The notes under the pieces are model-generated. The model ran no database searches, was not told the DNA's origin, and saw nothing but the letters and a program-made list of their open reading frames with translations. The translations under genes were made by a program, and so were the position numbers. 64,000 nt of DNA from Acidaminobacter hydrogenoformans DSM 2784 (lineage in GTDB: Bacteria; Bacillota; Clostridia; Peptostreptococcales; Acidaminobacteraceae): positions 62,001 to 126,000 of the forward strand of contig NZ_FMWL01000004.1 in the NCBI RefSeq assembly GCF_900103005.1. The letters run 5' to 3'. Shown here piece by piece: positions 1 to 8,214 of this stretch (position 1 is the stretch's first letter; each line of letters opens with the position of its first letter).

Positions 1-103
1 CCCTGGCCTGATAGCGGAACTGCTCGCCAAAAAACCAGGTCCCCATGCCAAGCCGCGGCATCATAGTGCCGTCCTTCAGACGAATATCCTCAAGCTGAAG
101 CAT
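1..103 (-). CDS. Aldo/keto reductase, N-terminal fragment
   Basis: Only the first 34 codons lie in the window; the gene runs off the left edge. The reverse strand gives an ATG at 103-101 preceded by GGAGGG (about 112-118). The peptide carries LKDG, then MPRLGMGTWFFGE, the first strand and nucleotide-facing turn of NADPH-dependent aldo/keto reductases (compare the IGLGTNAVGG start of the second reductase at 31566). The catalytic Asp, Tyr, Lys and His lie outside the window, so the substrate cannot be judged. The family reduces aldehydes or ketones in the cytoplasm. The family call rests on one short motif and is moderately sure. Confidence 0.7.
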   Translation of the reverse strand, partial: MLQLEDIRLKDGTMMPRLGMGTWFFGEQFRYQAR

Positions 104-173
104 TTTTTCACCACCCTCCACCCAACTCTTAAACACAGTCTTAACTATAAAAACGCACCCGCAGCCTATGAGG

Positions 174-389
174 CTATTCTTCGTCGTGATACTTGAAGGA
201 GACTTTCAGCTTGGTTCGGAATAGAACCGCTTTTCCCTCTTCGATTTGAAGGTCCATTCTGATGACCTCCGCAATGCGAATGTCCTTAAGAGACTTCGTA
301 GCCAGCTCGACGGCCGCTAAAGCCGCTTTTTCCCAAGACTCTTCGCTGGTACCAATCAACTCAATAACTTTATAAACGCTTTCAGCCAT
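174..389 (-). CDS. Dodecin, flavin-storage protein
   Basis: This 71-residue protein starts MAESVYKVIELIGTS and shows the small beta-alpha-beta-beta pattern of dodecins (SEESWEKAALAAVELATKSL helix, then two strands). Dodecins form hollow dodecamers that bind flavins in the cytoplasm and buffer free flavin. The start at 389 is chosen because AGGAG lies about 8 bases upstream and family members begin at this point. An upstream in-frame start at 473 would add 28 residues unlike dodecin. Length matches the usual 65-75 residues. The gene is divergent from the Ntn-like gene at 815 and stands alone. Family assignment is confident; the preferred flavin is unknown. Confidence 0.88.
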   Translation of the reverse strand: MAESVYKVIELIGTSEESWEKAALAAVELATKSLKDIRIAEVIRMDLQIEEGKAVLFRTKLKVSFKYHDEE

Positions 390-473
390 TTTTGTCGCTC
401 CTTTTGATCTGTCAGGGTAGTGGACTGCGACAGCTGTTCTGCCTTCTGGCGCGGGTGCGCTTCCTGCTGTCAA

Positions 474-814
474 AGTGAAATAAGCTGCGCAATGTAGCTT
501 TGAAGTCTATACTTTTTATATATATCCCCCTGTTCGCCCATTAACCGCCTGAACACAAATTTCACCTGCCGTTTCGCCTAAACTGCCGCGAATGAAGCAT
601 CGCTGATAGGGTATAGATGTTTTAGACCACGGCCTTTTTTGCCGATGGTCCCCCATCCCCACCCCACATTCACAAAACACCTCGAGGGAGGATTTGCATG
701 AGACGAAAAGACCGCGAAATGAAGTGGGGACGCATGGAATAGTACGGGAAGGCTTCGCGGCCCCAAGGGGCCAGAAGTCAGAGAAATCAGTGATGTTTAA
801 GAAGGAGGCGGCCT
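474..814. other. Intergenic region with no recognised gene
   Basis: This stretch separates divergent genes. It contains an AT-rich run near 508-530, which could hold the dodecin promoter on the minus strand. A small GGCCCC/GGGGCC inverted repeat lies near 760-772. An AAGGAGG ribosome site at about 802-808 serves the next gene. Open frames inside it have no family resemblance and no ribosome sites, and I see no RNA gene. Confidence 0.4.
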
Positions 815-1618
815 ATGTCATTAATTGTTTGCGTTTTCGTCGGAGAAGGGATCGTGCTGGCCAGTGACAGCCGCTCGACCTACAACCGCGTTGAGGAGAC
901 GAAGGAGAAAAAGATCCAGACCCTGGGGATTCACACGACGGATACCACCTATAAGACTTTTTTGTGCCCCAACAACATAGGCATTTCTGTCTGCGGCGAG
1001 GTGTCCATTGACAACAAGCCTATGACGGGGTACATTGAAGCGTTTATCAGGGAGCAGATGGGGCCGGATACGGACATAGACACAGTGCCGGAAGCGCTGA
1101 TTCAGTATTTCAATACGTTCAAGGACGTTCCCAATTCCAATTTTTTCGTTGCGGGCTATAAAAAGGTTGGAAGTGCCGTCGGTTCGGGAAGACCTGGCAG
1201 TACAGACGGCCCTGCAGGAACCAGAAGCCCCTCAGTCATCACCAGCGCTGCCGGCTCAAACAGCGTCTATGAAAAGCGGCTTTGGAACCTCAATATCAAG
1301 TCCAAAAAGATAAAGAGGGAAGGCACGGAAAATCAAGGCGCCTCGTGGTCGGGCGAGGTGGATGTACTGGCCAGGCTCCTGAGTCCGGCTGAGATCAGAA
1401 AGCCGGATGGGACCACAGTCAGCTTCAAAGCCTACGACATCTCCTGGAATTACTTTACCCTCCAGGATGCCGTGGATTTTGCTGAATTCGCCATCCGCAC
1501 CACCGTGGACACTATGAAGGTGCAGAATCGCCTGAAGACGGTGGGCGGGCCTATAGATATTTTGATCTTAAAGCCAGGTGAAGCATACTGGCTCCAGCGG
1601 AAAGTGCTTAGCGTTTGA
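815..1618 (+). CDS. Ntn-hydrolase-like (proteasome-fold) protein
   Basis: A 267-residue protein that begins MSLIVCVFVGEGIVLASDSRST. This opening resembles proteasome beta subunits, HslV and related Ntn hydrolases, in which a short strand leads to a D-S-R motif. If Met1 is removed, Ser2 becomes the N-terminal nucleophile, and Asp18 falls at the position of proteasome Asp17; lysines at 30-33 lie near the expected Lys33. This is a structural inference. AAGGAGG lies 7-8 bases before the ATG. The middle (about residues 120-150) is rich in Gly, Ser and Pro and may be a loop. No HslU or other ATPase is adjacent, so a role as a self-standing hydrolase is only a guess. Confidence 0.55.
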   Translation: MSLIVCVFVGEGIVLASDSRSTYNRVEETKEKKIQTLGIHTTDTTYKTFLCPNNIGISVCGEVSIDNKPMTGYIEAFIREQMGPDTDIDTVPEALIQYFNTFKDVPNSNFFVAGYKKVGSAVGSGRPGSTDGPAGTRSPSVITSAAGSNSVYEKRLWNLNIKSKKIKREGTENQGASWSGEVDVLARLLSPAEIRKPDGTTVSFKAYDISWNYFTLQDAVDFAEFAIRTTVDTMKVQNRLKTVGGPIDILILKPGEAYWLQRKVLSV

Positions 1619-1649
1619 GACTTCAATCACACAGGAAAGGATGGTAAAT

Positions 1650-2153
1650 ATGACTGTAAACATCAGGCCGGTCACCCTGCAGGATCTTGAGGCTGTTGCA
1701 GAAGTTGAAAGTGCTTGCTTCCCAGAGGCGGAGGCGGCGTCCAAGACCTCCTTTGAACAGCGTATCAAGACGTTTCCGGACAGCTTTTTTGTAGCGGAAT
1801 TAGAGGGCAAAGTTATTGGCTTTATCAACGGCAGCGTCATCAACGGCAAAGTCATCTATGATGACCTGTTCCACGACACCAAGCTCCATATCCCTGAAGG
1901 AAAATATCAAACCATTTTTGGCCTGGACGTCATTCCGGCGTACAGAAAAAAGGGCGTTGGTGAGATGTTGATGGCCCACATGATAGAAACGGCTCGAAAT
2001 GCTGGGCGTTATGGCCTTGTGCTGACCTGCAAAGAGCATCTGATCCACTATTATGAAAAATTTGGATTCGTAAACCTGGGGATTTCTGGATCGACCCATG
2101 GTGGGGCTACCTGGTATGACATGATCTTGGAATTTGATAATATCAATTTGTAA
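1650..2153 (+). CDS. GNAT-family N-acetyltransferase
   Basis: A 168-residue protein starting MTVNIRPVTLQDLEAVAEVE, the usual first strand and helix of Gcn5-related acetyltransferases. The acetyl-CoA loop is visible as VIPAYRKKGVGEMLMAHMIETAR (R/Q-x-x-G-x-G/A pattern), followed by YEKFGFVNLG, the conserved C-terminal motif. These enzymes move acetyl from acetyl-CoA to an amine; the acceptor is not predictable. The start at 1650 is preferred because AGGAAAGG (1633-1640) is spaced correctly for it. The ATG at 1641 touches the Shine-Dalgarno, and longer starts overlap the previous gene. It is probably co-transcribed with the Ntn-like gene. Confidence 0.85.
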   Translation: MTVNIRPVTLQDLEAVAEVESACFPEAEAASKTSFEQRIKTFPDSFFVAELEGKVIGFINGSVINGKVIYDDLFHDTKLHIPEGKYQTIFGLDVIPAYRKKGVGEMLMAHMIETARNAGRYGLVLTCKEHLIHYYEKFGFVNLGISGSTHGGATWYDMILEFDNINL

Positions 2154-2272
2154 TATAAGTTTTCAAAGTTTAAATAATTGGGACGCAAGGTGGCGCCATT
2201 GTCAATGATTCAATTGGCGTCTGTTGCTAACCGTAAACAGGATGATGAATATAGGAAAAAGCAGGTGACTCC

Positions 2273-3724
2273 ATGGAAAACGGCATAATGCTGCAAGGTT
2301 TTGAGTGGTATCTGAAAAACGACGGAACATATTATAAGAACATGAAAGCGCTGGCGCCACAGCTAAGAGAAGCAGGCTTCTCTGGGGTGTGGATCCCGCC
2401 GTGCTGCAAAGGCACCGGTCAGGACGACGTTGGTTACGGCATCTATGACCTCTATGATTTGGGTGAATTCGACCAGAAGGGCGGCGTACGGACCAAATAT
2501 GGGACTAAGGCAGAATTGATCGACATGATCAAGGCGTTGAAAGCGCAAGGCCTACAAGTCTACGCGGATGTCGTCATGAACCACAAGGCCGGCGCGGACC
2601 GCACGGAGACTTTCACGGCGGTTAAAGTAGACCCAAAGGACCGGGGTCTTGAGCTTGAACCACCCAGGGAAATTGAGGGCTGGACGGGGTTTGACTTTCC
2701 GGCGAGAAATGGGAAGTATAGTGCGTTCAAATGGAATTTTAACCATTTCAGCGGTGTCGATTTTGATAAGAGAAAGAATGAAAAGGGTATTTTTAGAATT
2801 GTGGGGGAGAACAAGGGCTGGAACCTTGGCGTTTCGGTTGAGCACGGCAATTACGATTACCTGATGCACGCGGATCTTGACCACGCGCATCCGGAGGTCA
2901 TTGTAGAGCTGTGTACCTGGGCCGATTGGTTCATTCAAACCACCGGCGTCAATGGCTTTCGGCTGGATGCCTTAAAACACATTGATACCGCTTTTATTAA
3001 CGTCTTTTATGAAAGTGTCACGAAGAAGTATGGCGGTAACTTTTATATGGTGGGCGAATACTGGGCGCCGGATCTCGAAGCCAAGAAGGCATATCTGGAC
3101 CAGACCCATCACAAGATTGATCTTTTTGATGTGGGCCTTCACTTCAATTTCCAAGAGGCCTCTCTAAAGGGAAAGGATTACGATCTGAGGACAATCTTTG
3201 AGCGCTCCATGGTGGAAGCCTTCCCTGAACGGGCCGTGACGTTTGTGGACAATCATGACTCACAGCCGGGACAGTCCCTTCAGTCATGGGTGGAGCCGTG
3301 GTTTAAGCTTCACGCCTATGCCTTGATCCTCCTCAGAGACAAAGGGTATCCCTGTGTTTTCTACGGGGACTATTTTGGTACAGGCGGTGATCAGCCGTTT
3401 GAGGGCTTGCAAGGTCAGCTCGACATCTTGATGCGCCTTAGAAAAGAGGTGGCCTATGGCGAGCAGACAGATTACTTTGAAGACCCAAACCGGATTGGCT
3501 GGGTCAGGCTGGGCACGGAGGAGCACCCGGAGAAGCTCGCTGTTATCATGAGTAATATGGACGACGGCGTCCTGCGCATGTACGTGGGTGAAGACCAGGC
3601 GGGCATGTCCTATGGTGACTGGCTGGGCGTTGTCGAAAAGGACGTTGTCATTGCAGAGGACGGCTTTGGTGAGTTTTTGGTCAGGGCAGGTCAAGTCAGT
3701 GTTTGGCGAGGCAATGTTGAATAA
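2273..3724 (+). CDS. Cytoplasmic alpha-amylase, GH13 family
   Basis: A 483-residue glycoside hydrolase that cuts alpha-1,4 links in starch, glycogen or maltodextrins. All four GH13 regions are present: DVVMNH at 99-104, GFRLDALKH at 228-236 with nucleophile Asp232, GEYW with acid/base Glu262, and FVDNHD at 324-329 with Asp329. The protein begins MENGIMLQGFEWYL, typical of the cytoplasmic subfamily near GH13_5, and has no signal peptide, so it should work on internal glycogen or imported dextrins. AGGTGA precedes the ATG. The length matches cytoplasmic AmyA proteins. It stands alone between a GNAT gene and the GntR regulator, with no clear terminator on either side. Confidence 0.93.
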   Translation: MENGIMLQGFEWYLKNDGTYYKNMKALAPQLREAGFSGVWIPPCCKGTGQDDVGYGIYDLYDLGEFDQKGGVRTKYGTKAELIDMIKALKAQGLQVYADVVMNHKAGADRTETFTAVKVDPKDRGLELEPPREIEGWTGFDFPARNGKYSAFKWNFNHFSGVDFDKRKNEKGIFRIVGENKGWNLGVSVEHGNYDYLMHADLDHAHPEVIVELCTWADWFIQTTGVNGFRLDALKHIDTAFINVFYESVTKKYGGNFYMVGEYWAPDLEAKKAYLDQTHHKIDLFDVGLHFNFQEASLKGKDYDLRTIFERSMVEAFPERAVTFVDNHDSQPGQSLQSWVEPWFKLHAYALILLRDKGYPCVFYGDYFGTGGDQPFEGLQGQLDILMRLRKEVAYGEQTDYFEDPNRIGWVRLGTEEHPEKLAVIMSNMDDGVLRMYVGEDQAGMSYGDWLGVVEKDVVIAEDGFGEFLVRAGQVSVWRGNVE

Positions 3725-3827
3725 TTCACAATGATAGACGCAAAATTTTGCTGATGGGACATAGATGTCTTTAATCGTGTATTCGCATGACCGGCGTTTA
3801 ATCTTTTCTGATAGATTCAAAATTAGG

Positions 3828-3856
3828 TTGACAAATATTAGAGCTGGATGTAACCT
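3828..3856 (+). promoter_or_regulatory. Probable sigma-A promoter of the gntR-type gene
   Basis: TTGACA at 3828-3833 is an exact -35 box. At the ideal 17-base spacing lies TAACCT (3851-3856), a weak -10. The palindromic operator 3854-3865 overlaps the -10, which would allow direct repression by the regulator encoded downstream. Confidence 0.5.
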
Positions 3857-3865
3857 GTATACAGG
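3854..3865. promoter_or_regulatory. GntR/FCD operator, perfect palindrome
   Basis: CCTGTATACAGG is a perfect 12-base palindrome with the GT-N4-AC type core (TGTATACA) typical of FCD-class GntR regulators. The same core recurs at 4712-4721 and, with one change, at 4734-4743 before the operon downstream. Its position on the promoter of the regulator gene suggests autoregulation. Confidence 0.65.
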
Positions 3866-3979
3866 TGGTATATTCAGAAACTTCAGAAAATACAATTTAA
3901 ATGGATTAACAGTATATCATGTTGACACTTGTGCTTTTTTTGGATATTATTTTCCAAAATTAATAGAGGAGGAGAAAAA

Positions 3980-4669
3980 TTGACTAAACAAGCAAAACTA
4001 GTCATTCCGAAAAAAAAAGCGCAAAATCTAACGGATATTGCCTATGACAGTATAAAACACATGATCATATATAATGAGATTCCAGCTGGAGAGTTTTTGA
4101 GTGAAAATATTCTTGCACAAGCTCTCAACATGAGTAGAACGCCTGTCAGAGAAGCATTAAAAATACTTGCAAGCGAAAATTTGGTTGAAATCCATAATGG
4201 GATAGGTATTTTAGTTCGTAATATTACGACAAGAGAAGTACATGAATTGTTTGAAGTTCGTTCTGCGCTTGAATGTGCGGCAGTAAAATCATTCTTAAGA
4301 AATGTGACGGAAGAAGACCTGCTTGAAATTGAAAGAAACTGGATTAACAGCAAAGAGAAATTGGAAGCCGGTGAAGAGATTGCGTATGAAGATTTGGCGG
4401 AATATGATCACATGCTTCATTCATTAATTTATGACAAATCTGATAACTCAGTTCTTAAAGACATCATGCACAGTATTCGACAGAGGATTCAAAGGATCCA
4501 GGCATTATCAATAAGTAAGTTTCCTTATCATATAGTGACCATACAGCAGCATTTGGATATTATTCAATCAATCAAGCTGAGGGACGAAGAAGAAATTAAA
4601 CGTTTATTGGCGGAACACATTCTTTTTGCTGAAAACAACGTTCTGAAAAACTTAGATTTTCATATCTAA
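3980..4669 (+). CDS. GntR-family regulator, FCD domain
   Basis: A 229-residue transcription factor. Residues about 15-80 form the winged helix (YDSIKHMIIYNEIPAGEFLSE, then SRTPVREALKILASENLVE, the GntR recognition helix). The rest is an all-helical FCD ligand domain, including the FEVRSALECAAV start of that domain. The start is a TTG at 3980 with GGAGGAG 5-10 bases upstream; the longer upstream frame lacks a ribosome site. FCD regulators usually repress and are released by a carboxylate, often the pathway substrate. The gene is AT-rich compared with its neighbours and sits directly before the AcnX/TRAP operon, which it probably controls through the operators at 4712 and 4734. Confidence 0.9.
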   Translation: MTKQAKLVIPKKKAQNLTDIAYDSIKHMIIYNEIPAGEFLSENILAQALNMSRTPVREALKILASENLVEIHNGIGILVRNITTREVHELFEVRSALECAAVKSFLRNVTEEDLLEIERNWINSKEKLEAGEEIAYEDLAEYDHMLHSLIYDKSDNSVLKDIMHSIRQRIQRIQALSISKFPYHIVTIQQHLDIIQSIKLRDEEEIKRLLAEHILFAENNVLKNLDFHI

Positions 4670-4711
4670 AGCATGTAAAAAAGTGAAATTATTAATTTGT
4701 TTTAAGATATG

Positions 4712-4743
4712 CTGTATACAGGTCGAATATTGCCTGAATACAG
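4712..4743. promoter_or_regulatory. Paired operators before the first AcnX gene
   Basis: Two sites, CTGTATACAG at 4712-4721 and CTGAATACAG at 4734-4743, have starts 22 bases apart, about two helical turns, so bound dimers would lie on the same face of DNA. Both match the palindrome over the gntR promoter. They lie 63-94 bases before the AcnX start. No clear -35/-10 pair could be assigned around them. Confidence 0.6.
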
Positions 4744-4805
4744 ATGTGGCGTTATAAGTATTGTTTCAAACAGATGGATTTACCCGAAAAGAGGGAGGCG
4801 AAAGT

Positions 4806-6011
4806 GTGGAATTAACGAAGCACGAAAGAGAAATGCTTGAGGGCAAGCATGGAGAGGGTGTCGCAATTGCAATGAAAATACAGGTTGCAATTGGAGATTC
4901 ATTTCACGCTAAGCGGATGGTGCCAATTACGCGGGCACATGTCGCGCTCAGCAACCAAGAGGCTGACCTTTGGTTTGCAGAAAAGCTCTTAAAAGCAGGC
5001 GCGCGCTGCAAAATCCCACCCACAGTAAACCCAGGATTTAATCTTAATTACTTCAAAAGCGCCGGTAAGGTTACTGAAGAATACGCAAATTTGATGCAAC
5101 GCACCCATGATACCTATAAGGCACTTGGTGCGGTGTTGTCTTATAACTGTACGCCATACATACAAACCAATGTGCCATTTTTCGGAGAAGTCACTGCCTT
5201 TTCTGAATCCAGCGCAACACCATATGTTAATAGTGTATGGGGAGCCAGATCGAACCGCGAGGCAGCTCAGAGTGCGCTGTGCGCGGCTATAACTGGAGTA
5301 GTGCCTGAATATGGACTTCTGCTCGACGAAAATCGTTACGGTGATATTTTAGTCAATGTAGAAGCAGATATAAACAGTGATTTCGAATATCAACTTCTTG
5401 GATATATGGGAAAGAAAATTGGTACAGGTATTCCAGTCTTTACAGGGCTGCCAGCACCAATCACACCAGAGGCATTCATGAATCTGGGTGCTCAGCTCAA
5501 CACTTCAGGTGCCTATGGCATGTTTCATGTACTCGGCGTAACACCGGAAGCGCCATCTATGGAAGCCGCATTTGGCGGCAAAGCGCCTAAAAGGGTCGTA
5601 ACCATCACGAATGAAGATCTACAGGAAATATTATCGCAAATTTCAGAGCCAGGCGGTCAAAAAATTGATTTTGCAATGTTTGGATGCCCTCATTTCACAT
5701 TGCGTCAAGTGCAGATCATTGCGGAACGCGTTAAAGGCAAAAAGCTTTCTATGGAAATGTGGATTCTAACATCAAGTCATACGAAAGAAATGGCAGACCG
5801 AATGGGATTTCTGGAGATCATTAGAGAAGCCGGGGGGGATATTGTGTCAGATACATGTCCAGATCAGCCTTGCTGGCATTATCTCTCGGGCAAAACCGGT
5901 ATTACAGATTCTCCAAAGTGCGCCTATTATCCTAAACGCAGAGGTCTGAACTTCGTCATCAGAGATCTTGAAACCTGTATTGATGCAGCGCTGAAAGGAG
6001 AGGTCGATTAA
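4806..6011 (+). CDS. Aconitase X, large (catalytic) subunit, copy 1
   Basis: A 401-residue AcnX large subunit (formerly DUF521). AcnX enzymes are Fe-S hydro-lyases. Known members dehydrate cis-3-hydroxy-L-proline in bacteria or mevalonate 5-phosphate in archaea. Likely cluster cysteines are Cys115 in NCTPY, Cys294 in FGCPH and Cys351 in DTCPDQPCW. The family stretch SESSATPYVNSV and LLLDENR near 134-177 is intact. The start is a GTG at 4806 after GGGAGGCGAAA; it aligns with the second copy (MELTKHEREML against MKLTSEEKDML). The stop overlaps the small-subunit start by one base. The substrate is not predictable; none of the other hydroxyproline pathway genes, such as a pyrroline-carboxylate reductase, is nearby. 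Confidence 0.9.
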   Translation: MELTKHEREMLEGKHGEGVAIAMKIQVAIGDSFHAKRMVPITRAHVALSNQEADLWFAEKLLKAGARCKIPPTVNPGFNLNYFKSAGKVTEEYANLMQRTHDTYKALGAVLSYNCTPYIQTNVPFFGEVTAFSESSATPYVNSVWGARSNREAAQSALCAAITGVVPEYGLLLDENRYGDILVNVEADINSDFEYQLLGYMGKKIGTGIPVFTGLPAPITPEAFMNLGAQLNTSGAYGMFHVLGVTPEAPSMEAAFGGKAPKRVVTITNEDLQEILSQISEPGGQKIDFAMFGCPHFTLRQVQIIAERVKGKKLSMEMWILTSSHTKEMADRMGFLEIIREAGGDIVSDTCPDQPCWHYLSGKTGITDSPKCAYYPKRRGLNFVIRDLETCIDAALKGEVD

Positions 6012-6424
6012 TGACGGATCAACAAAAAAGTTTTCCTTGTCATCGTATATCAGAAGGTGTCGCGGAGGGTGAGGTCATCGTTTCAAAGGACGACATCATG
6101 TTTTATCTCATAAAGCCAGAAACAGGTGAGGTTATTGAAAAAGGGCATGATCTTGAAGGCAAAAGTATAGCAGGAAAAATACTTGTGTTTCCAGGGGGAA
6201 AAGGCAGTTCGGTGGTTCAAGCCGATGGTCTTTACCAGCTCGCAATGAAACAGAACGCACCCAAAGCTATGATCATACAAAACCCAGATACAGTACTTGT
6301 TTCCAGCGCTATTATCATGGAAGTCCCTATGGTCGATCAGCTGGATGAATCTTTCTATGCGGCGTTAAAGGACGGTTGCAGGGTTAGAGTTGACGCAAAT
6401 TCAGAAAAAGTAGAGTTTATCTAA
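6011..6424 (+). CDS. Aconitase X, small (swivel) subunit, copy 1
   Basis: A 137-residue partner of the preceding gene (formerly DUF126), equal to the swivel domain of aconitases. The diagnostic loop PGGKGSSVVQADGLY lies near residues 61-75, where the swivel domain contributes a Ser to the active site. Translation is coupled to the large subunit by a TAATG overlap at 6009-6013. It is expected to form a heterodimer or higher complex with the 4806 product rather than act alone. A second copy lies at 10774. Confidence in the family is high; the partner choice between the two large subunits is inferred from adjacency. Confidence 0.88.
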   Translation: MTDQQKSFPCHRISEGVAEGEVIVSKDDIMFYLIKPETGEVIEKGHDLEGKSIAGKILVFPGGKGSSVVQADGLYQLAMKQNAPKAMIIQNPDTVLVSSAIIMEVPMVDQLDESFYAALKDGCRVRVDANSEKVEFI

Positions 6425-6540
6425 TCCTTGTGAGATCAATGGATTAACTTGGGGAGGTGAAAGTCCGGACAAATAACAAATACATTTGCAAAGCAAGGTT
6501 GGGGAGTTTGGAGTGAGTATTACAATTGAGGAGGAAGACT

Positions 6541-7587
6541 ATGAAAAAGCTATCTGTATTTCTATTAATCTTTGTTATGATTTTAGGAATGGCTACTGGC
6601 TGCAGCAGCCCTGAGCCAGCGGCTCCGTCTGAGGCGCCGGCAGAAACCCCTGCGGAAACACCGGCTGAATCCGTCGTCATTAAAGTGGCTCACATAGTTT
6701 CTGAAGAAACAGCCACACACCGCGGCGCAGTAGCGTTTAAGGATTACGTCGAGAAAGAATCCGGCGGAACTATTGAAGTTCAATTGTTCCCTAATGGACA
6801 ATTGGGCGGTGACCTTCAGTTAACCGAAGCCGTTGCACTGAATACAGTTCAAATTGCTATTCCTTCAACTGCAGTTTTAACAGCCTATGATCCTATATTC
6901 GGACTGCTTGACCTTCCATTTATTTTTAAAGACGTTCGTGCAGGCTTCAACGCTTTGGATGGAGATCTCGGCAAGAAGCTGGATGAAAAGCTGGCCCCGG
7001 TCGGTCTCATGAACCTTGGTTACAGCTATAACGGTGCTCGCAGTATGTCCAATAATGTCAGACCAATCAACGAACCGAAAGATCTTGAAGGCATCAAGAT
7101 GCGCGTCATGGAAAGCCCAGTTTTCATTGATATGTTTAAATATCTGGGGGCAAACCCAACACCTATGAGCTTTGGTGAAGTTTTCACCGGCCTTCAGCAA
7201 GGCACAGTCGACGGTCAGGAAAACGCGCCTGCTTTAGTGTATGCTTCAAAGTTCTATGAAGTACAGGAATTCTATAGCCTTACAAGTCATGTTCAATCAT
7301 ATCTCGCCAATGTCATGAATGCTGACTTCTTCAACGGCTTATCTGAAGATCAGCAGAAGGTTGTCATGGAAGGTGCCAGAAAGTTCCTCGTAGAAGCTGA
7401 ACGCGAAGATGAAATTAACGACAATATCGAAACCGTTGACAAATTGAAAGAAGCTGGAATGACAGTAAATGAAATTTCAGCGGAAAACATGCAAAAGTTC
7501 ATGGATGCTTTGGTCCCAATGCATGACAAATACAAAGCTGAATTTGGTCAGGAATGGTTTGACCTCATTGAACAATACAATAATTAA
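6541..7587 (+). CDS. dctP: TRAP transporter solute-binding lipoprotein, DctP type
   Basis: A 348-residue periplasmic-type binding protein that captures an organic acid and hands it to the DctQM permease. The N-terminus is a lipoprotein signal, MKKLSVFLLIFVMILG, ending at a TGC lipobox Cys, so the protein is tethered to the outer face of the membrane. A Pro/Ala/Glu/Thr linker (PAETPAET) follows. The DctP fold is recognised from GLLDLPFIFKD, PKDLEGIKMRVMESP with the carboxylate-clamping Arg, and GEVFTGLQQGTVDGQENAP. GAGGAGGAAG precedes the ATG at 6541. A 116-base gap separates it from the AcnX pair, and a hairpin separates it from dctQ. The linker is nearly repeated in two unrelated binding proteins here. 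Confidence 0.93.
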   Translation: MKKLSVFLLIFVMILGMATGCSSPEPAAPSEAPAETPAETPAESVVIKVAHIVSEETATHRGAVAFKDYVEKESGGTIEVQLFPNGQLGGDLQLTEAVALNTVQIAIPSTAVLTAYDPIFGLLDLPFIFKDVRAGFNALDGDLGKKLDEKLAPVGLMNLGYSYNGARSMSNNVRPINEPKDLEGIKMRVMESPVFIDMFKYLGANPTPMSFGEVFTGLQQGTVDGQENAPALVYASKFYEVQEFYSLTSHVQSYLANVMNADFFNGLSEDQQKVVMEGARKFLVEAEREDEINDNIETVDKLKEAGMTVNEISAENMQKFMDALVPMHDKYKAEFGQEWFDLIEQYNN

Positions 7588-7617
7588 AATTCCCCTTGCA
7601 ATTCAGCCCCACTTTTG

Positions 7618-7650
7618 CCGGGAGGTCACTCATACCTCCCGGTATTTTTC
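7618..7650 (+). terminator. Intra-operon hairpin after dctP
   Basis: CCGGGAGGT (7618-7626) pairs with ACCTCCCGG (7634-7642) over a 7-base loop and is followed by TATTTTTCT. It sits between the binding-protein gene and the permease genes and would make more DctP than DctQM by partial termination or by protecting the mRNA 3' end. Confidence 0.75.
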
Positions 7651-7718
7651 TAAAAACAATTTTTGCAGAAAGCTTTTGAAGTCCGAAAAGAAGTTCACAT
7701 TGGAAGAAGGTGACGTGG

Positions 7719-8213
7719 ATGAGAAAATTGCTGCACCTCTATACGAAGTTGGAAGAACGTTTATTAATCGCGAGCCTGGTTTTTACAGTTGTCTTGATCT
7801 TCGTACAGGTCATAATGCGATATGTATTCAACAATTCGCTATCATGGAGTGAAGAGCTTGCGCGTTACATATTTATTTGGCAAATCTGGTTAGGTACAGG
7901 TGTTGGAATTCGATTGAAGGAGCAAATCCGAGTTGGAATTTTAGCGAAAAAATTGAGTCAGACTGGAGCAAAGCTGCTGAATGCTGTAGCTTTGATAATA
8001 CTCTTGATGTTTTGTATTTTTCTAGTCATAAACGGCTACCAGCTTGTCATGAAGATTGCTGGAAGAAATGCACTTTCAACGGCCTTGAAAATACCATTAA
8101 GCTATGTATATTTATCACTGCCATTCAGTTCAGCAATAACGAGCTTATATCTCATAGATCAATTGGTTGAGTTGTTCAAACCTGCAAAAGAAACGGAAGG
8201 GGGGACAATATAA
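7719..8213 (+). CDS. dctQ: TRAP transporter small permease, DctQ type
   Basis: A 164-residue membrane protein with four predicted helices (about residues 15-38, 47-65, 86-110 and 125-148) and the DctQ signature SLSWSEELARYIFIWQIWLG near 40-60. It is the small subunit that supports the sodium-driven DctM channel. The ATG at 7719 is preferred, with AGAAGG 8 bases upstream; a GTG at 7710 is possible. Its stop lies one base before the dctM ATG, so the two are translated together. The substrate follows from DctP and is unknown. Confidence 0.9.
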   Translation: MRKLLHLYTKLEERLLIASLVFTVVLIFVQVIMRYVFNNSLSWSEELARYIFIWQIWLGTGVGIRLKEQIRVGILAKKLSQTGAKLLNAVALIILLMFCIFLVINGYQLVMKIAGRNALSTALKIPLSYVYLSLPFSSAITSLYLIDQLVELFKPAKETEGGTI

Positions 8214-8214
8214 A

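Noticed and set aside
578-766. Minus-strand 62-codon frame in the first intergenic region
   Set aside because: No ribosome site and no recognisable domain.
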